The notes: generated from the letters alone by a model not told the origin. Positions 26,069 through 35,481 are shown, numbered from the stretch's first letter. The stretch is DNA of 64,000 nt from GCA-2715965 sp047608975 (GCA_047608975.1 JBLFYM010000004.1:1-64000), one strand, 5' to 3'. Numbers and translations: made by a program.

Positions 26069-27562
26069 ATGTTCAAGTTTCCCCTGCCACTCAAATCCTC
26101 GCTAGTCCTCCTCCTGATCGCTGGCGGGTGCGCTTCCTCCGGCCCTAAATCCGCGGTCAATCCCTACCGTTTCAGCGGTGGAGCAACAGCTGGAGAGGCC
26201 GGCTTCGTTTCACTGTTCGACGGACATTCTCTGAAGGGTTGGGAATTGCACGCCCAGCGCGGTGATGGCTACGGCGCGAAGGATGGAATTCTCTTTTGCA
26301 CCGAAGGCGGCGGCGGCGCGCTTCTCACCAAGAAGCAATATGACGACTTCATATTCCGATTTGAGTTTCTGCTGCCGGAGAACGGCAACAATGGAGTGGC
26401 AATCCGCGCCCCTCGGCAGGGCAAGTCACTCGCCTACGAAGGGATGGAACTCCAGATCATCGACAACAATGGCCCCAAAAACGTCAATCGTATCCGGTCC
26501 ACGCAGTATCACGGTTCGATCTACGATGTGATCCCTGCCCAACGCGGGGCGCTCCGTCCGGTCGGGGAATGGAATGAGCAGGAGGTAAGCGTACGCGGCC
26601 GCAAGGTGAAGGTCACCGTGAACGGAAAGACGATTCTCGATGCCGATCTCAATACGATCACCAGCCCGGCGGTGATGCAGAAGCATCCGGGCCTGTTCCG
26701 CGAACGTGGGCACGTTGGGTTCCTTGGCCACAAAGATTTCGTCCAGTTCCGTAACATTCGCATCCGTGAAATCCCCGTGGCCCGGGTGAACAACCGGGCA
26801 CCGGCCGGATTCCAGCAACTGTTCAACGGCCGGAACCTTGAAAACTGGCATGGCGTCGTGAACCCCGAAGCACAGGTCATCGCGCCGGGTGAACGAGTTG
26901 CCAACGTGAACCAGCAGATCGCGGATGTGGAAATGAATTCACACTGGACAGTCAGCCAAGGAAACCTGACGCACGACGGTGTCGGCGGACACATCCTTCA
27001 TGAAGCCGAGATTGGCAATGGAGAAATCAAAATCGACTACAAACTGGGTGGCAAATCCAGCAGCGGCGTGGTGGTGCGCGGTACCACCCAGGTCATCGTC
27101 CAGGATCGCGACTCGCCCGGGAACGAAACCCGGCAGGGATCCGGCGGCCTGCATGACGGACGTTTCCTTTACGAGGCCCCCAAAACGTATGCCGACCACT
27201 TCGTCGGCGATTGGAATCGCATCCACATCATTCTGGCTGGGAGCCGCGCACATGTGTTTGTGAACGATAAGCTCGTGGTCAAGAACGCGCGGCTGCGGGA
27301 CCCCGATAACCCCGGAAAAACCTTTGTCAATCAGGGCGCGCTCGGCTTGATTGGCGGATCGGGCACGGTTCATTACCGCAGCATCCTGATGCGGGATCTC
27401 GGCGCCCCCGCTCCCCGAGATCCAATCGAGATCAATATCAATCGCCAGCCCGCGACGCCGCCACCCCCCCCCGTCGGCGCTCCGACGCCGAAGGCACCCG
27501 TTCAGCCCACTCCCAAACCGGACGCGGCACCGGGTCAGCTGAAATTGATTGAAACCCGTTGA
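26069..27562 (+). CDS. Lipoprotein with two DUF1080 domains
   Basis: From the ATG at 26069 the protein has 497 residues and a lipoprotein signal ending LLLIAGGC, with Cys21 as the lipid site. Two DUF1080 (3-keto-disaccharide hydrolase, laminin-G-like) domains follow. The first is FVSLFDGHSLKGWELHAQ to VGFLGHKDFVQFRNIRIREI (about 40-235), the second GFQQLFNGRNLENWHG to GALGLIGGSGTVHYRSILMRDL. A proline-rich tail ends the protein. DUF1080 proteins bind or cleave sugars at the cell surface. An upstream ATG at 26015 is in frame, but it would bury the lipoprotein signal, so I rejected it. Confidence 0.92.
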   Translation: MFKFPLPLKSSLVLLLIAGGCASSGPKSAVNPYRFSGGATAGEAGFVSLFDGHSLKGWELHAQRGDGYGAKDGILFCTEGGGGALLTKKQYDDFIFRFEFLLPENGNNGVAIRAPRQGKSLAYEGMELQIIDNNGPKNVNRIRSTQYHGSIYDVIPAQRGALRPVGEWNEQEVSVRGRKVKVTVNGKTILDADLNTITSPAVMQKHPGLFRERGHVGFLGHKDFVQFRNIRIREIPVARVNNRAPAGFQQLFNGRNLENWHGVVNPEAQVIAPGERVANVNQQIADVEMNSHWTVSQGNLTHDGVGGHILHEAEIGNGEIKIDYKLGGKSSSGVVVRGTTQVIVQDRDSPGNETRQGSGGLHDGRFLYEAPKTYADHFVGDWNRIHIILAGSRAHVFVNDKLVVKNARLRDPDNPGKTFVNQGALGLIGGSGTVHYRSILMRDLGAPAPRDPIEININRQPATPPPPPVGAPTPKAPVQPTPKPDAAPGQLKLIETR

Positions 27563-27643
27563 TCCGGACTTCCGTCCGATCAATCCGATGCGACAGCCGA
27601 AAGAGACAGCAATTCTGACTGTCGAATCCCCGACTCCGGAACC

Positions 27644-28654
27644 ATGAAATGCTTCGTCACCGGGGGGTCCGGATTTGTGGGAGCCAACCTGGTCCACGAG
27701 CTCAACGCGCGGGGTCACGAGGTGGTTTGCCTGCTTCGCCCCAAAGCAGATCTGCGGGGATTGGAGGGCGCGGACTACCAGACCATCAAGGGCGATCTCT
27801 CAGACGAGGCGCTTTTGAAGGAGGCTATGGCAGGTTGCGATTGGTGCTTTCATGTCGCCGCCAGTTACCATCTGTGGCTGCCGGATTATGGGCCGATGTA
27901 TGAGGCCAACGTTGAAGGCACGCGCCGGGTGTTGAACGCCGCCCACGCGGCGGGCTGTTCCCGCATCATTTACACCAGCACGGTCGGCTGCATCGGATTG
28001 CCGAAGATGGGATCCAAGATCATCACCCCCACGAACGAAGATGCGCCGGTGTCCGAGAAGCAGATGAGCAATCATTACAAGCTCTCAAAATGGAAGGCGG
28101 AGGTCGTCGCCCGCGAACTGGCAGACAAGGGGCTTCCGATCGTGATCGTGAACCCCAGTGCCCCGATCGGCCCGCGCGATGTCAAACCCACCCCCACGGG
28201 CAAGGTGATCGTCGATTTTCTGAACCGCGATATGCCGGCGTATCTCGATACGGGTCTGAACTGGGTGCATGTCCGGGACGTCGCCGCCGGACACGTCCTC
28301 GCCGCCGAGAACGGTCGGATCGGTGAGCGCTACATTCTTGGGAACTCGGAATCAAACTGGTCGATGAAGGAAGCTTTCGCCGTGCTCGAAGACCTGACCT
28401 CCGTGCGCGCGCCGCGGGTGAAAATCCCCTACTTCGTCGCCTGGTCTGCGGCCCAAGTGGACGAGACCCTTTCGAAGTTCACGAAGAAGGAACCCAAAGC
28501 CCCACTCGCCGGCGTGCGCATGGCGAAGTACAAGATGTTCTTCAATCCCCAGAAGGCGATCGACGAACTGGGGCTCCCCCAGACCCCGGCGCGCGAAGCG
28601 CTGGGCGAGGCGGTGGACTGGTTCAAATCCCACGGCTTCGTCCGTTCACACTGA
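27644..28654 (+). CDS. hpnA: NAD-dependent sugar epimerase, HpnA-like
   Basis: A 336-residue extended SDR with cofactor loop VTGGSGFVGANL, then DWCFHVAASYHLWLPDYGPMY, NVEGTRRVLNAA, YTSTVGCIGLP and the catalytic YKLSK. The FHVAASYxLWxPD segment followed by NVEGT is characteristic of the hopanoid-associated sugar epimerase HpnA. Other hopanoid genes are not in the window, so the pathway assignment is by family only. Downstream follow LapA-like, CvpA-like and dnaG genes at short spacings. Confidence 0.85.
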   Translation: MKCFVTGGSGFVGANLVHELNARGHEVVCLLRPKADLRGLEGADYQTIKGDLSDEALLKEAMAGCDWCFHVAASYHLWLPDYGPMYEANVEGTRRVLNAAHAAGCSRIIYTSTVGCIGLPKMGSKIITPTNEDAPVSEKQMSNHYKLSKWKAEVVARELADKGLPIVIVNPSAPIGPRDVKPTPTGKVIVDFLNRDMPAYLDTGLNWVHVRDVAAGHVLAAENGRIGERYILGNSESNWSMKEAFAVLEDLTSVRAPRVKIPYFVAWSAAQVDETLSKFTKKEPKAPLAGVRMAKYKMFFNPQKAIDELGLPQTPAREALGEAVDWFKSHGFVRSH

Positions 28655-28662
28655 TCTCCAAC

Positions 28663-28926
28663 ATGGCGGCCACTTTCAAAGGCAATCTCAAACTCTCGGG
28701 CTTCTGCCTGCTCGCAATTCTGATTCTGGTCGTGATCCTCCAGAACACCCAACCGGTGGAAACCAAGGTGCTGCTGTGGGAATTCGCACTTCCCCGTGCC
28801 CTCCTGCTGCTCGCAACGGTGGGTATGGGATTCGGCGGCGGCTACCTCTTTGCGGTGCTGCGCCGCAAACGAAAAACCCGGGTGGAAGTCACCGCGCCAG
28901 AGCGTTCCTCTCCGGAAACGCGGTAA
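28663..28926 (+). CDS. LapA-family (DUF1049) small membrane protein
   Basis: An 87-residue protein with two transmembrane helices (about residues 10-27 and 43-63) joined by the typical ILQNTQPVETKVLLWEF loop, and a basic cytoplasmic tail (RRKRKTR). This is the lipopolysaccharide assembly protein A (YciS-like) domain, which in Enterobacteria works with LapB to control LPS synthesis. No lapB is adjacent. The gene follows the epimerase by 8 bp. Confidence 0.85.
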   Translation: MAATFKGNLKLSGFCLLAILILVVILQNTQPVETKVLLWEFALPRALLLLATVGMGFGGGYLFAVLRRKRKTRVEVTAPERSSPETR

Positions 28927-28977
28927 CATCCACACGGCTCCTTGGAATTCGGCAACTTCGTTGCTACGTTGAGATCC

Positions 28978-29613
28978 ATGGAATGCGCCTCATCGCTGTT
29001 TCTAAACTCTGGACCGCTGCTCGCGGCGACGGGCATTCCGTTGAACTGGTTTGATGCCGTCATCCTGGGTGCGCTGGGGTATGGCTACCATCTGGGCAAA
29101 ACCAACGGCGCGGCGGAAGAACATCTGCCCGCGATGAAATGGTTGCTGATCGTAACTCTGGGCGGATTCGGCGCCGGACCTCTGGGGGGGCTGTTTTCCG
29201 GCATTGGATTGGGCAAATACTGGGGACAAATGTTCGCCTACCTGTTCCTCGGATTTCTGGTGTTCCTCTTTTTCAAATTTATGGACAGCCGTGGCCAATC
29301 GAAGCTCAAGGATTCTGAGTGGTTTGGGCGCATGGAGTACCCTTTAGGAATTTTCCTCGGCATGTTGAAGCACCTCTGTATCGTCGTTTTTTTTATGGCA
29401 CTGGTGAACAGCAAATCGGTTACTGCTGCCCTAGTGGCCGCTTCGCGCGAAAATCAGATCAAGGAGTTTGGCTCGGAAATTTTCCCGACCTTTCCGGGGA
29501 TCAATCATGGGATGTTCGTCAATTCCTTCACCGGACCATATCTGAGGAAAGGGCTGAAGTGGATTCTGCTCGATCCGGTCGGTCCCGAATTACAGGCCCG
29601 CACCACTTTCTAA
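28978..29613 (+). CDS. CvpA-like membrane protein
   Basis: From the ATG at 28978 the protein has 211 residues, with about four or five hydrophobic segments. The LNWFDAVILGALGYGYHLGK opening resembles the 'DxxxxxxxxxxGxxxG' first helix of colicin V production (CvpA) proteins. The match is partial and the name tentative. CvpA is an inner-membrane protein of poorly defined envelope function. It lies between the LapA-like gene and dnaG. Confidence 0.6.
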   Translation: MECASSLFLNSGPLLAATGIPLNWFDAVILGALGYGYHLGKTNGAAEEHLPAMKWLLIVTLGGFGAGPLGGLFSGIGLGKYWGQMFAYLFLGFLVFLFFKFMDSRGQSKLKDSEWFGRMEYPLGIFLGMLKHLCIVVFFMALVNSKSVTAALVAASRENQIKEFGSEIFPTFPGINHGMFVNSFTGPYLRKGLKWILLDPVGPELQARTTF

Positions 29614-31434
29614 GTGTCCATCAACATGGCCGGCCTCATCACTGAAGACACCAAGGAGCAGATTCGCGCAGCCAGTCCGATCCAGGATGTCATTGCCTCC
29701 TATATCGGCCCGCTGAAGCAGGCCGGGATCAACCTCTTGGCGCTCTGTCCGTTCCATAAGGAGAAGACGCCCAGTTTCAACGTCAATCCCGGGCGACAGT
29801 CCTTCCATTGTTTCGGCTGCGACGCGGGCGGAGACGTCTTCGGCTTCGTGATGCAGTACGAAAACGTCACGTTCATGGAAGCGCTCAAACGCCTGGCCGA
29901 ACGGGCGAGCATTCCCATCGAACTCGACAACGATCCCGAGGCCGGAAAGCGGCGACATCTCAAGGAGATACTTTTTGAGATGCACGAGAAGCTGACGCTT
30001 CATTGGCAAACTGCGCTGAAGGATCTTCCAGCCGGTCAGATCGCCCGCGACTACCTCGCCCGGCGCGGCGTCGCCGAGGAAGCCGTCGAGCGGTTCCGAC
30101 TCGGCTTCGCTCCCAACGAATGGGACGACACGGTGAAATGGGCCAACGCGAACAAATACGATCTGGAGTTGGTGACCAAGGGCGGGCTCGTTGTCAAAAA
30201 GGAGGAAACCAATCGCTTCTACGATCGATTTCGCGGTCGGCTGATGTTCCCGATCGCAGACGAGCAAGGACGCGTGATCGGCTTCAGCGGACGGATTTTG
30301 AACGACGAGGACAAGGCGGCAAAGTACGTCAATTCACCCGAGACGCCGCTCTTCTCCAAAGGACGCGTCATTTACGGAATGGACAAGGCTCGGCGACCGA
30401 TTGCCGATGCGGGAGCAGCCATCGTCTGCGAAGGTCAACTGGACCTGATCCGTTGTCATGTCTCCGGCATTGAAAATGTCGTCGCCCCGCAAGGCACGGC
30501 CCTGACGAGCGATCAGGGGCGGATCATAAAGCGCTACGCCGATGAGGTCGTGATGTGCTTCGATTCAGATCAGGCGGGCCAGAAGGCGGCGGTTCGTTCA
30601 CTCGAAGCGCTCACTCCAGTCGGGCTGTCCGTGCGGGTCCTGTCACTCCCGGCCCCACATGACCCTGACAGTTTCATCCGCGAGTTTGGCCCGGAAGCGT
30701 TTCGACAAAGGGCGACCGAGGCCAAGGAATACTTTGAGTTCTATCTGGATCGTCTCTGCGACGCGAACAATCCCGGCACCGACCGGGGGCGTAAGGTAGT
30801 TTTAAAGGAAATGGCCCTGGCCTTGGCCAAAACCAACGATGCCGTGTTGACCGACACGTGGATGCGTAAGGTGGCCGCCCGGTTCGGAGTGTCGATCGAG
30901 GCGGTTAAGTCTGAATCGCGTAAAGTTCGGCAAAGCCAGTATCCGCAGCGCGTATATGACTCCGAACCTGAATTCGACAGCGAACCGATCCAGATCGAGC
31001 CACCGTCGATGTTGGAGGAGCATCTCTTGCGATTGTTCTTCCAGATGTCCCCGACGGACCCAGAACTCGTCCAATCCATCAATCTCGACTGGATCCATCA
31101 CGGATCCGTGCGCGCGATTCTCGACCAGCACCTCCGGCAGATGCGCGAAGGAACCTGGGACGGGACCACGCCACTGTACACTTACTTCGAGGAGGACCCG
31201 TTTTCCAGGTCGCTGATCTCGCGACTGATCGCCGAGGCCCAGAAACTGCCCCATCCAACGCAGCAGTTCTGGGACGTGCTGAACCGTCTCCGCCGCCAGA
31301 ACATCGATCGAGACCTGAGTGGAATCAATCAACGCATGCGTAACCCAGCGACAACCGACGAGGAACAGGTATCGCTGTTGATTGAGCGAGAAGAACTTCG
31401 CCAGAGCAAAGCAGAACGAATCGAAGCCGACTGA
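29614..31434 (+). CDS. dnaG: DNA primase
   Basis: A 606-residue DnaG. The CHC2 zinc finger is CPFHKEKTPSFNV ... FHCFGCDAGGDVFGF. The catalytic core contains GFSGRILNDEDKAAKYVNSP. The Toprim domain has IVCEGQLDLIRCH and MCFDSDQAGQKAA. A C-terminal helicase-interaction region follows. It makes RNA primers at the replication fork. Translation may start at GTG 29614, directly after the preceding stop codon, or at ATG 29626 (MAGLITEDTK); the second fits the family equally well. Confidence 0.97.
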   Translation: MSINMAGLITEDTKEQIRAASPIQDVIASYIGPLKQAGINLLALCPFHKEKTPSFNVNPGRQSFHCFGCDAGGDVFGFVMQYENVTFMEALKRLAERASIPIELDNDPEAGKRRHLKEILFEMHEKLTLHWQTALKDLPAGQIARDYLARRGVAEEAVERFRLGFAPNEWDDTVKWANANKYDLELVTKGGLVVKKEETNRFYDRFRGRLMFPIADEQGRVIGFSGRILNDEDKAAKYVNSPETPLFSKGRVIYGMDKARRPIADAGAAIVCEGQLDLIRCHVSGIENVVAPQGTALTSDQGRIIKRYADEVVMCFDSDQAGQKAAVRSLEALTPVGLSVRVLSLPAPHDPDSFIREFGPEAFRQRATEAKEYFEFYLDRLCDANNPGTDRGRKVVLKEMALALAKTNDAVLTDTWMRKVAARFGVSIEAVKSESRKVRQSQYPQRVYDSEPEFDSEPIQIEPPSMLEEHLLRLFFQMSPTDPELVQSINLDWIHHGSVRAILDQHLRQMREGTWDGTTPLYTYFEEDPFSRSLISRLIAEAQKLPHPTQQFWDVLNRLRRQNIDRDLSGINQRMRNPATTDEEQVSLLIEREELRQSKAERIEAD

Positions 31435-31438
31435 GTGA

Positions 31439-31804
31439 TCAGAGGGTATGCCCCAAGGCGGCGAGCGAACACGTGGGTTCACCGGCAATGGTGGCACCGG
31501 GCGAGTAGGAACCGTATCCGGGGCATGATGGCAGGACGCTCCCTTTAAAATGGCTCAGCAGGGTCGAATCGTTCAGCAGATAGGAACCGCTCCCAAGTTT
31601 CTGATTTTCGAACGCCCACTGTTGCGTGAGCCGATCGATCGTTCGGAGATTGTTGATACAGACGTTTTTCTGGGTCTGATTCCGAGAGCGCACGTAATTG
31701 GGAATCGAAACCAGCGCAACAATCCCGATGATTGCCATCACAATCATGATCTCGATCAGCGTGAAGCCAGCGCGAGGCATTTGAGATTTGACTGATTTCA
31801 ACAT
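31439..31804 (-). CDS. Prepilin-like protein (type II pseudopilin family), copy B
   Basis: From the ATG at 31804 the protein has 121 residues. The class III leader ends GFTLIEIMIVMAIIGIVALV, with Gly just before the cleaved Phe and Glu at +5, the mark of type IV pilin or pseudopilin substrates of PilD. The rest resembles copy A next door: RSRNQTQKNVCINNLRTID, a 'CPGYGSYSPG' loop and a Cys-Ser-Leu end (GHTL). It is separated from copy A by 74 bp that include a terminator. Confidence 0.88.
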   Translation of the reverse strand: MLKSVKSQMPRAGFTLIEIMIVMAIIGIVALVSIPNYVRSRNQTQKNVCINNLRTIDRLTQQWAFENQKLGSGSYLLNDSTLLSHFKGSVLPSCPGYGSYSPGATIAGEPTCSLAALGHTL

Positions 31805-31834
31805 GGCGAATTCTCCGAACACTACCCGATAAAC

Positions 31835-31862
31835 AAAAAGGCCCGGAGCGCAAGCTCCGGGC
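31835..31862 (-). terminator. Terminator of prepilin copy A
   Basis: A perfect nine-pair stem, GCCCGGAGC-TTGC-GCTCCGGGC on the minus strand (31862-31841), is followed by T residues at 31839-31835. It lies 16 bp past the copy A stop codon and upstream of copy B, so the two prepilin genes may be expressed to different levels. Confidence 0.85.
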
Positions 31863-31878
31863 TGTAGGGATAGGCAAT

Positions 31879-32235
31879 TTACAGCGTATGACCCTCAGTG
31901 GAGAGGCTACAGGTCGGAGACGCCGAGACGGTCGCACCAGGGCTGTAGGTTCCAGATCCTGGGCATTCCGGGAGACGGCTACCCTTGAGATAGTCCAAGA
32001 GGCCCGCACTTGCGAAGGTGTAAGTGCTGGCTGCGGTCTTCTTTCCTTCGAGGGCCCACTGTTGAACTGCACCGTCTACCTGCTTCAGGTTGGCGATACA
32101 GGAGTTCTTCTGGGCGGTTGCACGCGCTTTCACAAAGTTCGGAATAGCGATCGCTGCAAGGAGGCCGATGATGGCCACAACGATCATGATTTCGACGAGG
32201 GTGAAGCCGCTCTTGGCATTTGTTTGGATTTTCAT
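31879..32235 (-). CDS. Prepilin-like protein (type II pseudopilin family), copy A
   Basis: A 118-residue protein with leader MKIQTNAKSGFTLVEIMIVV, cleaved after Gly10, then a hydrophobic helix (AIIGLLAAIAIPNFVKARA). The globular part has ATAQKNSCIANLKQVDGAVQ and ECPGSGTYSPGATV, with conserved Cys residues near both ends. This short form is typical of the many small pseudopilin-like proteins of Verrucomicrobia and Planctomycetes. No secretion ATPase or secretin is in the window. Confidence 0.92.
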   Translation of the reverse strand: MKIQTNAKSGFTLVEIMIVVAIIGLLAAIAIPNFVKARATAQKNSCIANLKQVDGAVQQWALEGKKTAASTYTFASAGLLDYLKGSRLPECPGSGTYSPGATVSASPTCSLSTEGHTL

Positions 32236-32672
32236 GTTTTTTACTTTCTGATGTGCGCGGCGTGGACACTGCAGAAGGCGGGTTTATTTATTATTGCTGT
32301 TGCGTCCACAATTGCCTTCTGCAACCGAACAAGAACAGACATAGCAGCGCTGATACCAATGTCAATTTTGAAACAATTTCCCCGAGCGGTTAATTCATAA
32401 TTAACGGTAACGTTTGGATTAAATCGCGTATTTCACGTCATTTTAAAGCCCATATCTCGACAGGCTTACTACTGCATAAATCGATATTTATTATTTAACC
32501 TTACCAAACCATCCGGAAACCCGTCGCTTTGACGTCCCTTTTTTGGTCTGCCTTGCATTCTCACAAATTGGAACAGTGCCTTCCCGCAGCGATGCTTTTT
32601 TGTTGCGCGCCCTCCCCTCAGCCGTGGATAAACCGCAGCGACAGCTCCCATAACTCACTGTCAATCAATCAC
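32236..32672. other. AT-rich divergent promoter region
   Basis: The 437 bases between the leftward prepilin gene and the rightward FKBP gene are clearly richer in A and T than the rest of the window, most of all 32385-32510 (AATTCATAATTAACGG, ATATTTATTATTTAACC). Two transcription starts are expected here. I found no RNA structure or coding sequence with support. Confidence 0.5.
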
Positions 32673-32999
32673 ATGCAAATAGAATTCCTCACCCAGAACG
32701 AATCTCCCGACGCCCTCGCCCCTGAAGCCGGACAGACCGTCTCCGTGCACTACACAGGCTGGCTGACGGACGGAACCAAGTTCGACAGTTCGGTGGATCG
32801 GGGTGAGCCCTTCCAATTCGGCCTCGGGCAAGGCCAGGTAATCAAGGGTTGGGACGAAGGCGTCGCACAAATGAAGGTGGGTGACAAAGCGAAACTCACC
32901 ATCCCACCAGAGAAAGCCTATGGTGCAGCCGGCTTTCCCGGTGCGATCCCACCAAACTCAACCTTGGTGTTCGATGTCGAGCTGCTGGGTATCAGCTGA
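32673..32999 (+). CDS. FKBP-type peptidyl-prolyl isomerase
   Basis: From the ATG at 32673 this is a minimal 108-residue FKBP domain. It shows VSVHYTGWLTDGTKFDSSVD, PFQFGLGQGQVIKGWDEGV, MKVGDKAKLTIPPEKAYG and IPPNSTLVFDVELL, which carry the ring of aromatic residues of the active site. It catalyses proline cis-trans isomerisation in protein folding. There is no signal peptide, so it is cytoplasmic. The frame stays open upstream to 32529, but those residues do not resemble the family. Confidence 0.95.
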   Translation: MQIEFLTQNESPDALAPEAGQTVSVHYTGWLTDGTKFDSSVDRGEPFQFGLGQGQVIKGWDEGVAQMKVGDKAKLTIPPEKAYGAAGFPGAIPPNSTLVFDVELLGIS

Positions 33000-33104
33000 C
33001 ATCGGGTCGTCAGCTCCTTCCTGGGGAATCAGTTCGACCGCAGTTGAAAGGCGGATGACGGCTTTTCCCGCTGGGACCCTCTGCTACACTGCCGGGAGTT
33101 CAGT

Positions 33105-34508
33105 ATGATCAAGTCCACCACTCTCCGTCTCGCGGTTGTCTGCTCAACGTTGTTGGCAGTTCAAATACTCTCGGCTGCCCAGCCGAATATCGTATTTCTA
33201 TTTGCGGATGACATGCGGCCGGACGCCATCGGTGCCCTGGGTCATCCGGTGATCAAGACTCCGAACCTCGACGCCATGGTCAGGAACGGAACCACCTTCA
33301 CCCGGGCGATTACCGCCTACCCCATCTGTCACGTGAGCCGTTCGGAGATCTTCAGCGGTCGCTCCGCGTTTCGTTCCGGCTACTACTATCGCGGAAGGGA
33401 TTACGAGAAGGACGTGAAACTTTGGCCCGAGGCCATGAAGGCGGCCGGATATCGGACCTGGTATGTCGGCAAATGGCACTCTCCCCGGGACGCGTGGAAA
33501 ACCGGATTTGAGGAAACCCGCGGCCTCTATTCAGGTGGCGGTGGAGGCACCGCCGCGCGAGTGACGCAGTATGACACGAAGGGACGCGCAGTCACCGGTT
33601 ACCGCGGCTGGACTTTCAAGACCGACCAGAACAAATCTGAACCCGAAAAAGGAATCGGCCTGACACCTGACATCAGCGCGCGTTTCGCCGACGCGGCGAT
33701 TGAACTGATTGATCGCAAACCGGATCGGCCGTTCTTTCTGCAGGTTAATTTCACCGCGCCCCACGACCCGTTGCTGCAACCGCCCGGACACCGCTACGAT
33801 CCGACGACCATTCCGCTGCCTGCGAACTACAAACCCCAGCACCCGTTCGATCATGGCAACTTCAGTGGCCGGGACGAACGGCTGTTACCCTGGCCGCGAA
33901 CCAAGCAGGATATCCGCGCCGACCTGGCGGTTTACTACGCGATCATTTCTCACATGGATGAACAGATCGGCCGCATCATCTCCGCGCTGAAACGAAACGG
34001 CCAATGGAGCAACACGGTCGTGATCTTCTCCGCCGATCACGGACTCGCGGTGGGGAGTCATGGCTTGATGGGCAAACAGAACCAGTATGAACACAGCATC
34101 GGCGTACCGCTGCTTTTTGCCGGTGGTGGAATCCCGAAAGGACAGCAGATTGACGCTCCCTGCTATCTGCGCGACCTCTACCCGACCGCCTGTGAGATGG
34201 CGGGAATACCGATTCCAAAATCCGTGCAGTCGAAGAGTCTCGCCGGATTGTTCAGCCAACCTGCTGCGCGCCCGCATGATTTCGTGGTCGGCTACTTCTC
34301 GAACACCCAGCGGATGATCCGCAAGGACGAGTGGAAGCTGATCTGGTATCCGCACCTCGCCCGCTACCAGCTCTTCGATTTGAAAAACGACCCCTACGAA
34401 TTGAAGAACCTCTTCGCGAATGCAGCACACACCAAACACGCCAGCGATCTCCGCCACGCACTGGACAACTGGCTGCGTGAACACCGCGATCCCCTTTTCG
34501 ACAAATGA
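33105..34508 (+). CDS. Secreted sulfatase with variant active-site motif
   Basis: A 467-residue type I sulfatase with a signal peptide (about residues 1-25). FLFADDMRPDAIGALGHP supplies metal ligands, and RTWYVGKWHSPRDAW and IFSADHGLAVGSHG follow. The formylglycine position is Cys75, but the motif reads Cys-His-Val-Ser-Arg instead of Cys-x-Pro-x-Arg. The architecture is close to iduronate/choline-type sulfatases. It overlaps the hydroxyacid dehydrogenase gene by 4 bp (ATGA), so the two are translationally coupled. Confidence 0.93.
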   Translation: MIKSTTLRLAVVCSTLLAVQILSAAQPNIVFLFADDMRPDAIGALGHPVIKTPNLDAMVRNGTTFTRAITAYPICHVSRSEIFSGRSAFRSGYYYRGRDYEKDVKLWPEAMKAAGYRTWYVGKWHSPRDAWKTGFEETRGLYSGGGGGTAARVTQYDTKGRAVTGYRGWTFKTDQNKSEPEKGIGLTPDISARFADAAIELIDRKPDRPFFLQVNFTAPHDPLLQPPGHRYDPTTIPLPANYKPQHPFDHGNFSGRDERLLPWPRTKQDIRADLAVYYAIISHMDEQIGRIISALKRNGQWSNTVVIFSADHGLAVGSHGLMGKQNQYEHSIGVPLLFAGGGIPKGQQIDAPCYLRDLYPTACEMAGIPIPKSVQSKSLAGLFSQPAARPHDFVVGYFSNTQRMIRKDEWKLIWYPHLARYQLFDLKNDPYELKNLFANAAHTKHASDLRHALDNWLREHRDPLFDK

Positions 34509-35455
34509 AGATTGTTGTTCTCGATGGTCACACCCTCAATCCCGGCGACCTCAGCTGGGAGCATCTGGAAGCCCTTGGTGATTGCGTTGTCCACGACCGC
34601 AGCACGCCGGCCGAAACGCTTGAACGCGCTGCCGAGGCGACCGCAGTCATCACGAACAAGGCACCACTCACCGGCAAATTGATCGCGGCGTTGCCATCCC
34701 TGAAATACATCGGCGTCACTGCCACCGGCTTCAACGTCGTCGACGTTTCAGCCGCCCAAACACACGGGATCACCGTCACCAATGTGCCCGCCTACGGCAC
34801 ACGATCCGTGGCTCAACACGCGATCGCGCTGCTCCTTGAGCTGACCAACCACGTGGGACGCAATGCGGTCGCAGTTAGCAATGGTGCCTGGGTCAATGCC
34901 CGCGACTGGTGTTTCAGCGAGGCGGGGATCACCGAACTCGATCAGTTGACTCTGGGAATCGTCGGTTGGGGCCGCATCGGTGAGGCAACCGCAGAAATCG
35001 CCCGCGCGCTCGGCATGGAGATTCTCGCCAGCAGCCGAACACCTCGTGATTCCGAAGAAGCGGTTGAATTCGTGTCCGTTGACGAGCTGTTCCGCCGTAG
35101 CGATATCATCAGCCTTCACTGTCCCCTCACGGCCGAGACTGAAGGTTTGGTCGACGCCGAACGCCTCCGGCTGATGAAGCGGACTGCCCGACTCATCAAC
35201 ACCAGCCGCGGGCAATTGATCGATGAAGCAGCATTGGCCGCCGCGCTGAATGAGGATCGCATCGCCGGTGCCGGCTTGGATGTACTCTCCTCCGAACCCC
35301 CGGCCGCAGCAAACCCGTTGTTGTCAGCGAAGAACTGCCTGATCACCGCGCATAACGCCTGGGCATCCCGCGCCGCCCGACAACGTCTGCTGAATGTGAG
35401 CGCGGAAAATCTCCGCGCATTTCAATCAGGCACGCCGCAGAACGTCGTTTCCTGA
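34505..35455 (+). CDS. D-2-hydroxyacid dehydrogenase (glycerate/hydroxypyruvate type)
   Basis: A 316-residue NAD-dependent enzyme: cofactor motif GIVGWGRIGEATAEIA, INTSRGQLIDEAAL with the active-site Arg nearby, GAGLDVLSSEPP with Glu, and the catalytic His in TAHNAWAS. The family reduces 2-keto acids such as hydroxypyruvate to D-hydroxyacids. Coupling to the sulfatase suggests that a desulfated sugar acid or glycerate is processed, which is inference. Confidence 0.92.
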   Translation: MKIVVLDGHTLNPGDLSWEHLEALGDCVVHDRSTPAETLERAAEATAVITNKAPLTGKLIAALPSLKYIGVTATGFNVVDVSAAQTHGITVTNVPAYGTRSVAQHAIALLLELTNHVGRNAVAVSNGAWVNARDWCFSEAGITELDQLTLGIVGWGRIGEATAEIARALGMEILASSRTPRDSEEAVEFVSVDELFRRSDIISLHCPLTAETEGLVDAERLRLMKRTARLINTSRGQLIDEAALAAALNEDRIAGAGLDVLSSEPPAAANPLLSAKNCLITAHNAWASRAARQRLLNVSAENLRAFQSGTPQNVVS

Positions 35456-35481
35456 ACCGGCTCCGGATCAACGCGGTCCAG

